From: Phycomyces blakesleeanus NRRL 1555(-)
Taxonomy: Eukaryota; Mucoromycota; Mucoromycetes; Mucorales; Phycomycetaceae
Assembly: GCF_001638985.1 (NCBI RefSeq)
Contig: NW_017265141.1
Location: 737,001 to 801,000 of the forward strand
Reading direction: 5' to 3'
Length of the DNA stretch: 64,000 bases
The position numbers were made by a program, and so were the translations under genes. Shown piece after piece: positions 46,053 to 56,964 of this stretch (the stretch's first letter is position 1; every line of letters starts with the position of its first letter). Under the pieces are notes generated by a model that was not told the DNA's origin, made no database searches, and was given only the letters and a program-made list of their open reading frames with translations.

Positions 46053-47735
46053 CAGGATTTTCATATCAAATTTGCCATATGAAACAAAAATTTAGATGCA
46101 ACCGCAAAACAAATCGTCACAAATACACTATCAAATTCGCCACATGCAGTATTGAAATAGTTATGAATGCAAATTTATGATATGCAAGTTTGTTAATTTG
46201 ATTTGATTTACAATTGAAAATTCAAATGAACAAAAAGATGTGTAAAGTATATTATTCTCTTTATATCTTACGTAATTTACAGTGAATAGTATATGTTTTA
46301 CTAATATAAAAAATATACAAAAAGCATAAATAAAAATCTGTACAACCTTCATATCTTTTTTCTTTTTATATTCAAAAACCAACTCTACACCTATCTCTCA
46401 AAAAGCTTACAATGTCTGATACAGAAAGAACTCCAGTCCTGCATACAAAATTGAGAAAGGGAATGAAATACAGTGATGCCACTCATTCAACTCACATCCG
46501 TCACCTGATAATTGAAAAGAGCAAGAACCAGTTGAAAGCTCCATCAGAAATTTCCAAGGAGCTCAACATTCTGCGTTCAACCATGAACTCAATAATTGGA
46601 AGATTTGAGAGAACTGGAAGTGTGGAGTACAAGTCTCTGGGTAGTGATTTTAGAACAATTATCAAAGATCATCACAAACAGTTTATTCTGGATATAATTG
46701 ATAGCAACAATACTATCACTCTAGCAGAGCTACAGCAAAAGCTAGTAAATCACTTCGATGACTTAGAGAAAATAAGTATCTCACCCTATGTAATCATCTC
46801 TACTATGTTGAGAGAATCACTTTCAAAAGAGCAACACCAATTGAGGAGAAGACGGACAACAAAGTGACTCTTAGAAAAAGACACAACTTTATCTAAAGTT
46901 TGCAGCCAAAAGAAATCTTTTACAGCCAAAACTGTATTTTTATCAATGAGGCTGGCTTTAATTTTAACTTGGTCAAGGGACGTGCCAGAGTGAAGGCAGA
47001 AGAATATGCTCTTATGCCAACAAAATCCAAAAGAGCCAAAAATGTAACAATTCTTTTTGCTTTGTTATCTGAGTGAGTTGAATCATGTAATGCAAAGATA
47101 GTGGAAGGTGGAACAGCTGGTAAAAATTTCTAACACAAGTATTGCTTTGCTGTATATCTTACATACATGCTTATGAGTACCTTCATCATTTTACTAACAC
47201 TAATTTACAGGCCCAATTTTCAAAGAATTTGTTCAACAGTTGGTTGAAAAGTTAGATGCAGTCAATGCTGAACCATATAATTTTGTTGTGAATAATACAA
47301 GAATCTACTACAACTTTGGTCTTAGAGAGTGGTTGGAGCAAAGAAACCTGCACAAGCTAAAGTTTATTCCTCCTTATTCTCCTTTCCTTAACCCAGTAGA
47401 GAAGTGTTTTTCAAAATTGAAAAATTTTGTTAAAAAGCACCCTCTGAATGGCCAGGAAATGCTTGTAAAAAGAATCAAGGATGGAAACAACACAATAACC
47501 AGGCAAGATTGCGAAGGTTGGGTGAGACACAGTATCTCATTCCACAGTAGATGTATCAATATGGAAAAAAATCTATAATAATTTTTTTTTAATTTGTATC
47601 CATGGCTATTTCAATACTGCATGTGGCGAATTTGATATTGTATTTTTAGTGAATTTGATAGTGCATTAGTGACGATTTTTTTGCAGTTGCGTCTAAATTT
47701 TTGTCCTATACGGCGAATTTGATATGAAAATCCTA
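46053..47735. mobile_element. Tc1-S, small dead Tc1/mariner-like element
   Basis: The ends are CAGGATTTTCATATCAAATT and the complement of TAGGATTTTCATATCAAATT (C to T at the first base), flanked by TA (46051-46052; 47736-47737). Inverted similarity extends about 100 bp inward, with a deletion on the left. It contains one plus-strand transposase pseudogene. Confidence 0.85.
46412..47578 (+). pseudogene. Tc1/IS630-type transposase, dead
   Basis: N-terminal 151 residues with helix-turn-helix features (APSEISKELNILRSTMNSII). After a stop at 46865 the frame continues out of phase: CIFINEAGFNFN (family VFIDEAGF, Asp to Asn), then after further breaks FVVNNTRIYY (family VMDNARIH, Asp to Asn), and PFLNPVEKCFSKLK (Glu kept). 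Two of three catalytic acids are lost, both by G to A changes. Confidence 0.83.
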
Positions 47736-48033
47736 TAATAATAATAGCAGTCACATACGTCGGAGTATATATTATCACTAAAAAAATCTGTATTGGAGTA
47801 ATAAAAATCATGCTTGATATAGTGATAGTGATAAAATTTCTGTCCACCACCATTATCATTATACTGAGCTTTGACTATATAAACTCTTTTTAAGCACACA
47901 TTTACACACACTTGCATATCTTAAAATACAAAAAAAACACACTCACATACCTTCAATCACTTTATTTCTTCAACATGCCCAGAATATCTAACATCTCGTA
48001 CACTTCTTCTGACAATAACAACAGCAATGATAT
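47736..48033. other. Flank of Tc1-S and CACTA-3
   Basis: Contains the isolated MITE-like end near 47866-47880 and a short coding-like stretch starting at 47974 (MPRISNISYTSSDNNNSNDI) that is cut by the inferred CACTA-3 terminus at 48034. The gene it belonged to is not recognisable. Confidence 0.35.
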
Positions 48034-50756
48034 CACTGGAAAAACACCCCTGAATACACTAGTGCCAAAATAATTCAGTGATAGTGTATATGTAGAGTAT
48101 ATTTCATCTCAGCACCACTTTTTGTGTTCAAATAAAAAAACCTGCTTTTAATACATTCTATTAGCTCGGATATAACAAGCAACAAAAGTTATTTTATTTA
48201 TTACTATAAAGTCTTCGTGAATTGATAAATGTAACACCTGTTTCCCTTTTATTTCATTATTAAAAAAACACAGATGTCATGTCTTCTACTATCAAACAAA
48301 ACTTTGAAGAGTGCTATTGTACTGAGTGCATTAAAAATTATAATGGATACACCTTAGTGTCAAAGAGAACTGCCCAGCGTCATGGCAAGAAAGCAGCTTT
48401 AAAAGATGCTATCAGAAGTGAACTTGTTATGTCATTTACAATATAAAATTTGCATTTTTATATATTAATAGCTTTTATATTAAACACAGGTGCGCAGAGA
48501 CATGTAATGAACTTTGATGCGGAGTGTAAGACATTTTTATTTGGGTATCAAAAAAAACAACTTTCTTATTATATTCCATATTTGTAGCTATTGTAGTCCA
48601 AGAATCTGGATCCATAGAAGTTCTTGCACATCAGTCTGACTTACCTGTTTTGGATATCTCTCCTATGTCAGTTGACTATGAGATCGATGTTGATTTCAAT
48701 GACATGGACTTTGAGTATGAGAGCAATGAGAATGTCAAAGATACTGTTGATATTGATGTTGAAGAAGTCGACACTGAATATTTGTATGAAAGTCAAAAAA
48801 AAATCTAAAAAAAAATTAAAAAAATGAAGTTTTTTTTATATTTTTAAATAGACATGTTTTCAAACAGCAATATGTCTGAGAATCCTGTACACAGATTTAT
48901 TGCAACATTCATTGTGCTATTTGCATCCCGCTACGTGGTCAACAAGGGCACAGTTGTCTTGATTGAGTTCATCAACAAGCTCTTGAAGATTTACGAGCAG
49001 GACTTCCAGCTTCCCACGAATCTGCCTGGTCTTCAGCATATGATGAGATTCTGTGAGCTCTCCAAGGGCATAAGACGATTTGTGGCCTGTGAGGATTGCC
49101 ATGCAATTTACAAAGAAAATCAATCTGTTCCTTCTTGCTGCGTCTTTGTAAAGACAGGTGCTTGTGCAGCTTGTAACTGTGAATTGACAAAGAAATCTTC
49201 GTCTGGTGTTTTGATTCCCAAGCGTATTTTCTATTACCAGTCCATCAAAAATACGTTCAAGATTCTTTTTAATCATCCAGGCTTTGAAGAAAAGATACGT
49301 CAATGGAATACAGAGCCAAAATTAGTAGACACAATGTGCAATGTGTATGACAGTGTGGTCAGAAAAGAACTCAAGGATAGTAATGGTGCTTCATTCGTTG
49401 CGCAGCCTTGTTTGCTGATGCTGACACTCAATATTGACTGGTTCCAGCTGTTCAATAAAGTTACATACTCCTGTGGTGCAATCTACTTGGCCATTAACAA
49501 CTTGTCTTGCAGTGACTGGTTTAAAGCCAAGAACATAATCCTCGTAGGACTTATGACTGGTCCCAAGGAGCCTAAAACCGATGAGATAAATAACTATCTT
49601 GAGCCAATGGTAGATGAGTTGATACAGCTGTATCGTGGGGTAAGAATCCCAACATTCGAGTCTCCTGCTAGCAAAGTGATTCGTGCTGCATTGATGATGG
49701 TTGCCTGCGACATCCCAGCTGCCAGAAAGACCAGCGGATTTACTGCACATAATAGCACTTGCACATGCTTTAAGTGCAACTGTCATTTCAGTCGCCTTGA
49801 CAGCACAAACAAGGTTGATTTCCGTGGATTTAAAGAGTCCAAGTGGTGTCGTCATAACTGTGAGGAGAATAGGCTGCATACTGAGGAGGGGAAGAACGCA
49901 GTTACCATCTCAGAAAGGCAGAATCTGGAAATCGAAAATGGTGTTTGATGGTCGCAGTTGCACCGCCTTGGATACTTTGATCTAGTACGTGGAACGATCA
50001 TTGATCCCATGCACAACCTGTTCTTGGGGACAGCAAAAAGAATGATGGACCAGCAGATTGAACGTGGTGTTCTTGGAGACAGAGATTTCACTGCCATGCA
50101 AAAGATAGCTGATAAGATGATTTTACCAAGGGCATATACTGCATTGAAAAGCAAAATTGACAAAAAATTTGCATTTATGAAAGCAGACGAGTAGAAGTCG
50201 TGGGTATCAGTATATTCTCCTGTGGTGTTGAAGTCGGTGCTCTCATCCTTGCATTTCAATAACTGGATTGATTTTGTCCATGCATGCCGTCACCTTGTAA
50301 AGCCCAGCCTTACATTTGATGATATTAATACCGCCCATAGACATCTTGAAAAGTTTTGTGAAAAATGCAACGAAATTTACACCACTACAATCCTTACCTG
50401 TAATATGCACTTACACCTCCATCTTTGAGAAACTATTCTCAATTTTGGACCAGTGTATAGTTATTGGCTCATTGCATTTGAGAGATACAATAGTCTACTC
50501 AAGAATATCAGCACAAATGGCAGGGATGGTTTTGAAGCCACATTTATGAGATGCTTTGTTGAAGATATATACAAAAGTGATTTTGTTAATTCTGCTCTCA
50601 CATGTCCCACTCAAGCTCCCTTTCTTTCTGCCCTTTTCAAACTTGTCTGTTCATCCATACCTGTCCTTACCTTGACATCTGCCTCCTCCACAATTGTTCA
50701 GCCACCATTCATTTTGCAAGCATTTGTGAATTCTTCTGAAACTGCCAGAATTACTA

Positions 50757-51180
50757 CTGGTTTTATCCATTCAATTGGCGCCCATTTCCATCTAATTAGC
50801 ATCCGTTTCCATCTAATTAGAACCCATTGACATCTGATTGGCTTCCATAGAAATTGAATTTGCGTCCATTGCCAACTGAATTTGCTCCCATTGCCATCTG
50901 AATTTGCTCCCCCCCTTTTACTATTGGCGGAAGGGTACATGGCACTCAATTTTTTTATCCTTGCGCCTTACAATTTTTTTTATATAACCGTAGTATTTTT
51001 TTTTGTAAACGTCGTACTTTTTTTTGTAAACGTCGTACTTTTTTTTTGTAAACGTCGAATTTTTTTTATATAACCGTAGTATTTTTTTTTGTAAACGTTG
51101 TATTTTTTTTATATAACCGTAGTATTTTTTTTTGTAAACGTCGTATTTTTTTTATATAACTGCCATATTTTTTTATATAA
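50757..51180 (+). repeat. Tc1-L2 left inverted repeat
   Basis: About seven iterons of 20-21 bp (50763-50915), a conserved non-repeat block (TACTATTGGCGGAAGGGTAC), then alternating GTAAACGTCGTA and TATATAACCGTAG blocks with T runs up to about 51180. Confidence 0.88.
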
Positions 51181-51389
51181 GTGCCAAACGCCTAATGTAA
51201 TAGCACTTCAATATATGTAGATCTTTCTACAAAGATACGTCATAGAAAATATCTATAGAGAGAACTAACAGAATATGCAAACTTTTCTCCAGATTACTTT
51301 GTTAAAGTTAAATACCTTACTGCAGTTATAAGATAATAAAGCAAGTATCTCATTATAATAATTATGTTAAAATTGAAAATGCAATGATA

Positions 51390-51725
51390 TTATTTGTATG
51401 CTTTCTTTATTGCAGAGTAAGTTTCGAATAAAAGATTCATTTTTTTGTCACTTGTAGCCTCCTTGTTGTTTTTAATGAAAAAAACAACTGGAGACTTTCT
51501 CCACTTCAAAATATAGCCACCAGCAGTTGTTTGTTTCATATTTACTATCTTGCTGGCTTTTTCGATAGTTAATCCCCTTATGAAGTAGAGATAAAGAAGC
51601 TTTTTTATATCTTTATCCGTAGGCTTTTGATATTGCCCTCTACTTTTTTTGGGGGTTTCGTCTGTTGTTGACGGGGCAGAACTTTTTGGATTTTCTGGCA
51701 TTTCAGGCTCTTCAAGCTCTTCCAT
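51390..51725 (-). CDS. Tc1-L small helix-turn-helix protein
   Basis: 111 residues from the first ATG (51725). The frame stays open upstream, where the start used in Tc1-L1 (ATG) is ATA here (51771-51773), so either a later start or an upstream exon (an acceptor-like TTATTATCAG lies just before) is used. Acidic N-terminus, basic middle (KKSRGQYQKPTDKDIKK), then GLTIEKASKIVNMKQTTAGG, a helix-turn-helix-like segment, and YILKWRKSPVVFFIK. It is divergent from the transposase. Possible DNA-binding helper for the iterons; unrecognised family. Confidence 0.6.
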   Translation of the reverse strand: MEELEEPEMPENPKSSAPSTTDETPKKSRGQYQKPTDKDIKKLLYLYFIRGLTIEKASKIVNMKQTTAGGYILKWRKSPVVFFIKNNKEATSDKKMNLLFETYSAIKKAYK

Positions 51726-51780
51726 GATTTTTTCAAAGGCACTGTTATATTCTTCAAGTTTTTCGTGTAATATTGTAGGG

Positions 51781-52959
51781 TTTTCTGATAATAAAAGGTG
51801 AAAAAATAAAGAAATAGGAAGATATGTTAAAGTGACATATTTTATATAAATATAGTTATATCTAGCACATAGCAGTTATAATTAAATAGTAATTACTTAA
51901 GATGCAAGATAAAAATCAGAACACAAGTTGAAGCAGCAAGAATAGATGTAAAGAAGATTGAGTTGTTGTTAAATAGTATTAGTCATTATATTTTCAGCTT
52001 TTTATATCAAAAAATAATATTCCAAGGTCCACTAAATAAAGTAGTACAAATTGAACTCAAGGAGATAAAAAATAAATAGGACAATATATTACCCGCAGCC
52101 ATAAATTTATTATAAACATTCTTTTTTAAAAGAGATATCATAATTCTCTCTCTTTCCATTTGGTGTTTATATACCAAAACTGTTTATTTCTCTTCTTAAA
52201 TCAGCAATAAATCTCATTCTCATGCTCACTTCAACAACTAAATATTACTCTGACAATGAAAACACTGCCTAAAGCTCTACACCTCATGGATTTTTTTATT
52301 ATTTCCAGATCACATTATGTTTCTGTATGTAAATAAAGCCTATACCTCGGAGTCATTGATATTAATCTCTAAATAATCTATAGTATTTTGAACAAAAGCT
52401 ATAAATCTGAAAAGAAAACGTGACGATTCAACCCTCCACCTACAAAGAAACTACAAGATCAAACATCTACCTGTACGATAGGAACCAGTCTACACATATT
52501 CATAATGCTTTTAAGTGCATTTCACCAACTATACTTTTTCGAAATCCAACAGTAGAATTCACTCTACCGACCACACAAAAACTTGCCAATTTTTATCTCA
52601 AATATCCAGTAATCTGATTGACTACCACAGCAATTGTATTTCTTATGAACCTGGTCCTACACAAGCATCTAATACCATTACAAAAAAGAATCCAAAAATG
52701 CTATATTTATTCAGCACCTGCTCCAACCATTTTACAATGTCAGAATCCTGATCTTCTTAATATCAAACTCAACAACTCTTTGTAATCTGCACTCGAAACA
52801 AGTAAATGTCCAACAATCTGTTAAACAACTGAAAGCGGTCCAAGAATTATGCTTTGCTCACAATACTACCCGATCTCAATTTTGGAAACCCTCATGATAC
52901 AAAATACCAAAAAAAACCCAAATATTACACACACAAAAACAGTAACAAAAAATAGCACA
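51781..52959. other. Tc1-L2 internal spacer
   Basis: Counterpart of 23.6-24.8 kb in Tc1-L1. Short frames at 52420-52751 (NPTVEFTLPTTQKLANFY; CISYEPGPTQASNTI) are kept in both copies but show no motif. Confidence 0.35.
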
Positions 52960-53670
52960 AGCTCATGACAAAAAAAAGAAATAAAAAAAGAGATGAAAAA
53001 AAAAGAGATGAAAAAATAAAAAAAATAAAAAAAAGAAATAAAAAAAAATAAAAAATAAAAAAAAAATAAAAAAAAGAAATAAAAAAAAAGAAAAAAAAAG
53101 AAATAAAAAAAAAAGAAATAAAAAAAAAAAGAAATAAAAAAAAAGAAATAAAAAAAATAGAAATAAAAAAAAAAAGAAATAAAAAAAAAGAAATAAAAAA
53201 AATAGAAATAAAAAAAAGAAAAAAAAAGAGAAATAAAAAAAAGAAAAATGTAATAGCAATTTTAAAAATAATTCTCCAAATAGTATAACTAGCATTTTTA
53301 TTCATAAATTTTTATAATATACATAACCATTTTTTCGCAAATAATTTCTGAAAAACTGAAAGTCTCAATAACTGAAAATAAAATGATATCTTACTGCAAG
53401 AAATTTCTGAAAAACTGAAAAACTGAAAAACTGAAAGTCTCAATAACTGAAAAAATGAAAGTCTCAATAACTGAAAAACTGAAAATCTTAATAACTGAAA
53501 ATAAAATGGTATCTAACCGCAGAAATTTCTGAAAAACTGAAAATCTCAATAACTGAATTTCGAGCTTTTCCTTGGCTCTATACAAAAAAAAACTTTCTTT
53601 TTTTTTATTTTTTTTTTTTTTATTTTTTTTTATTTTTTTATTTTATTTTTTATTTTTTTTTTTGGTTGGG
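52960..53670. repeat. Low-complexity centre of Tc1-L2
   Basis: An array of GAAATAAAAAAA-type units (52965-53245), then AACTGAAAATCTCAATAACT repeats (53340-53560), then a T-rich tract (53585-53665). Same order as in Tc1-L1 inverted; the A-rich array is longer here. Confidence 0.85.
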
Positions 53671-53990
53671 CAAACCCATGAGGAGAAATCCCACCCCTTC
53701 CTTCGAGACAGAGGACAGGACACCATAAAGGCTCTGGTAGCACTGTAAATCGGCTAATAAAATAAATGTTCTTAAAAGTGTGAAGAAGCTTAATATGTAA
53801 ACATTCATTATTCTTCAACACGTTCTTTATCCAAATATATTAAGACAACAGGACAAGACTATACCTTGGTAGAAACGTTTAAGTTATTAAAATATATTTT
53901 TTTTTGGTATATATACCCCAGTGTCTTAATAAAAGTTTCTCAGTTATCTTTCTTCCTCAATTTTAACACCCTTTTTATTTTCAAAAAAAA

Positions 53991-55523
53991 ATGCCTACTT
54001 CCAACAACTCCCTCGAATTTGTTATGGACAAGCACTGTGAAATGGTCAGTCACAGCGGTTCTGCAGACCAAACCCAGTTTTCTGGAATTGCTTTCGACCC
54101 CTTGTGCGATTTCAACCAAGAGATTGTCGACGAAATGCATGGAGAAGTTGTACTCCGATCTGTGACAGATGTCTTTGTCAACCATGCCGATATGGAATGG
54201 ACCCGTACCTCGGCCGGAAACCCAGCAGTCACAAACCTCCTCAGTCTCAAAAGTTTCCTGCCAACCGAAGTCAACGAGGCCACAACCAAGACAATTGTTG
54301 CACAGAAGCCGAAGACGAATCTGCCGGAGAAGGTCGATCCTGATTCTGTTCCCACTGCAGAAAGCATAGGTCGAGGTTCGTACCGAAAGTACAACCAAAA
54401 CCAGGTGAACAAGCTCTTCTCCTTGGTTTTCTCGGAAAACCAGACTGCTGCTGCCGCTGCCAGGGAAACGGGGATCAATGTCCGGACTGCCCAGAACTAT
54501 GTCAGGCTGGCCAGAGAGAAGATCCAGGCCGATTTTGATGCTGCCACAGTGGAGACTGATGAGTCCAATGGGCTGGAGACGATGGAGGTTGAGGAGGTTT
54601 CTGCGCCTAAAGAACGAAAACATGGCAACCAAAAGTTGTTCCAGGCGCACTCTGCTTTTTTTTTGAAGTTTTTCGAAAATAAACCAGATGCTACCTTGGA
54701 ACAAGCAAGGATAGCTGTCATGGAAGAGTTCTCTGGGCTGCAGATTACCAAATCAGCAATCCAGAAGCACTTGGTGAAGAAGTGTGCCCTGACGATGAAG
54801 AAGTTGGAGAAGCTGCCTGAGAAGAGAGACGACGCCAACACAATTGAGATGAGACGAGACCGCATTTTGGAGTGGCAACAACTTGCGGATTTCAACTATC
54901 TGTCGAACTGTGTGTTCATCGATGAAGCAGGCTTCAACATGCACATCAAGAGAACTTTTGGCCGTTCCGTCAGTGGCACCCCAGCAAAGACAACTGTCCC
55001 GACGCAGAGAGGTGTGTCCATCACCATCCTTGGTGCAATGTGCGAGAGAGGGATCGTCAGCCTCTCGTTGAAGAAACCCACTGCAGTCGCAACCAAGAAG
55101 AAGAGAAAGTTGGACATCTACACCAACGTTGAGGTGAACGGTCGAATTGGCACCAGAACCCAGCACTACCTCGACTTTCTTAGTCATACAATGGACGTTC
55201 TGGACAGCCAGGGTATGCAAGGACGTTATCTCATCATGGATAACGCTCCTATCCATAAGGCCGATGAGGTGAAAGACTTTATTTCTTCCCGTGGGTACAA
55301 GTGTGCATATCTTCCTGTGTATTCACCTTTCCTGAATCCAATTGAGGAAATGTGGTCCAAGATCAAGTTTGGTGTCCGCAGAGAAGAGATTACAGAGTCA
55401 GACGGGCTCATCTTAAGGATTACAGAATCAGCTAAGACTGTCACCCTTTCGGACTGTTTGGGTTGGATTAACCATGCCATTTCATTCTTTCCTCGCTGTT
55501 TGAACAGAGAGCGAAAGCTTTAA
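53991..55523 (+). CDS. Tc1-L transposase, intact (DD34E)
   Basis: 510 residues without interruption. Residues 1-125 are unassigned. Residues about 130-180 form a helix-turn-helix region (KYNQNQVNKLFS, AAAARETGINVRTAQNYV), and a second helical DNA-binding-like part lies near 225-260 (LEQARIAVMEEFSGLQITKS). The IS630/Tc1 catalytic domain has Asp311 (VFIDEAGF), Asp417 (LIMDNAPIH) and Glu452 (FLNPIEEMW), with 34 residues between the second Asp and the Glu. It ends at 55523 before a T-rich 3' region. A palindromic TATA-like GGTATATATACC lies about 80 bp upstream of the ATG. It would excise and insert the element at TA sites. Confidence 0.93.
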   Translation: MPTSNNSLEFVMDKHCEMVSHSGSADQTQFSGIAFDPLCDFNQEIVDEMHGEVVLRSVTDVFVNHADMEWTRTSAGNPAVTNLLSLKSFLPTEVNEATTKTIVAQKPKTNLPEKVDPDSVPTAESIGRGSYRKYNQNQVNKLFSLVFSENQTAAAAARETGINVRTAQNYVRLAREKIQADFDAATVETDESNGLETMEVEEVSAPKERKHGNQKLFQAHSAFFLKFFENKPDATLEQARIAVMEEFSGLQITKSAIQKHLVKKCALTMKKLEKLPEKRDDANTIEMRRDRILEWQQLADFNYLSNCVFIDEAGFNMHIKRTFGRSVSGTPAKTTVPTQRGVSITILGAMCERGIVSLSLKKPTAVATKKKRKLDIYTNVEVNGRIGTRTQHYLDFLSHTMDVLDSQGMQGRYLIMDNAPIHKADEVKDFISSRGYKCAYLPVYSPFLNPIEEMWSKIKFGVRREEITESDGLILRITESAKTVTLSDCLGWINHAISFFPRCLNRERKL

Positions 55524-55776
55524 GTATGTCTTTTATGTCTATTTAAGCTCTTTACACTCTATGTCTTTTTTTATTTTATTTTTATTTTTTACTACTTTAT
55601 GTCCCTCTTTTTCTTATTTTTTTTTACCACTTTATGTCCCTCTTTTTTTATTTATTTTACTGCTTTATGCTTTTCTTTTTTTATTACTTTGTATTTCATT
55701 ATATCTTACTTCTTATTATGTGTTCTATTTCTCTATCAACTAATTATGCCTAATAAAAATATCCATGTTTTATGCC

Positions 55777-56173
55777 AAAAAAATACGACGTTTACAAAAA
55801 AAAATACTACGGTTATATAAAAAAAATTCGACGTTTACAAAAAAAAAATACGACGTTTACAAAAAAAAAGTACGACGTTTACAAAAAAAAATACTACGGT
55901 TATATAAAAAAAATACAACGTTTACAAAAAAAAATACTACGGTTATATAAAAAAAATTGTAAGGCGTAAGGATAAAAAAATTGAGTGCCATGTACCCTTC
56001 CGCCAATAGTAAAAGGGGGGGAGCAAATTCAGATGGCAATGGGAGCAAATTCAGTTGGCAATGGACGCAAATTCAATTTCTATGGAAGCCAATCAGATGT
56101 CAATGGGTTCTAATTAGATGGAAACGGATGCTAATTAGATGGAAATGGGCGCCAATTGAATGGATAAAACCAG
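55777..56173 (-). repeat. Tc1-L2 right inverted repeat
   Basis: Inverse of 50757-51180, with the same iteron and T/A-array structure. The outer 200 bp look identical to the left end by eye. Confidence 0.9.
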
Positions 56174-56783
56174 TATCTTAGGCAACGAACCTCTCCCACC
56201 TACATCCTTCCCACTTTCAGTTAGTAAATCTTCTTCAATGGGTGATATTGATTATCCCCATTTGTTGGAATACTACAAACTTGCATACCTCACTCCTGAT
56301 CTCGTCCATTATCAAAATGCTTTTGCCTCTCCATTCTTTGTTGACAATCAGATTATAAAGTTGAAATCAATCAATATTCTTGGCCAAGTGTACTATGGCA
56401 ATAATGACATCACTGGCTGCGGATCATATGTCCAATCATTGTTTCTTGGCAGTGATAGAAGTACAGAAACAACCTTCACTTGTCAAATCAAGTATATCTT
56501 CATTCATTCATTTACTCCTCCTTCAACGTCGCCCTACTATGAAGCCGATTCTACTCATCATGATCAACATGTATTTGCGTTTGTCAACTGGCTTCCATTA
56601 CTTAGAGATAAATCACAAGAGAAAAATAGAGTTGATATTTGTAGTTCAACACCTTCGCTATTAAACTATTATTCAATTTTGCCTGTACATAGAATCTCTT
56701 TAGAAGTAGCAATTGCTAATCATACAACAGGACTTGTCTAAAAAAAACTGGTAATTGCCTTACCAAAAAAGCTTTATGCTTAA

Positions 56784-56964
56784 AAAAAACAATAATAAAT
56801 ATCTTTTCTTTCTTTTCTTTCTTTTTTAAAAAAGAAAAAGTAAAGTAAATGATGATAACAAAAAAGGGCAGAGAAAAATAATTACTGCCTCTATATAAAT
56901 CGTCAGCATTGATTTGGTGGAGATGATAATAAATAAAATGAGATAAACAATAATTTTATGATTT
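56784..56964. other. Gap between convergent tnp2 and accessory genes
   Basis: 181 bp of AT-rich sequence with a pyrimidine run (TTTCTTTCTTTTCTTTC, about 56806-56824), presumably shared 3' ends. No gene. Confidence 0.6.

Larger units (their letters stand above)
50757..56173. mobile_element. Tc1-L2, large two-gene Tc1/mariner-like element
   Basis: Begins CTGGTTTTATCCATTCAATT and ends with its exact inverse, flanked by TA (50755-50756; 56174-56175). It is 5417 bp, far above the usual 1.3-2.4 kb of Tc1/mariner elements. Joining its flanks restores the tnp2 reading frame of CACTA-3 (ITT-IL-GNEPLPP), which proves the boundaries. The transposase is intact, so this copy may be active or have been active recently. 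Confidence 0.93.
48279..56783 (+). pseudogene. tnp2: CACTA transposase tnp2, CACTA-3 copy, split by Tc1-L2
   Basis: Exon 1 starts at 48279 with a finger-like block (ECYCTECIKNYNGYTLVSK...QRHGKK). Acidic exons lie near 48490 and 48590-48810. The main exon starts near 48850 (MSENPVHRFIATFIVLFASR) and includes MLTLNIDWFQLFNKVTYSCG and NIILVGLMTGPKEPKTDEI. Stops: TGA at 49946 (after IENGV), TAG near 50192, TGA near 50427. GTIIDPMHNLFLGTAKRMM follows the first stop. Tc1-L2 is inserted at 50757. The coding sequence resumes at 56176 (LGNEPLPPTSFPL), and after a TAA at 56739 the conserved end VIALPKKLYA stops at 56783. Confidence 0.87.

Noticed and set aside
48034..48060. CACTGGAAAAACACCCC as part of a coding exon (continuing MPRISNIS...)
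   Set aside because: The frame stays open for only 12 more codons. The spacing to tnp2 exon 1 equals that in CACTA-2, so a CACTA terminus is the better reading, though not certain.
53940..54704. 254-codon minus-strand frame opposite the Tc1-L2 transposase
   Set aside because: Shadow of the intact transposase on the other strand; the DDE motifs are read only on the plus strand.
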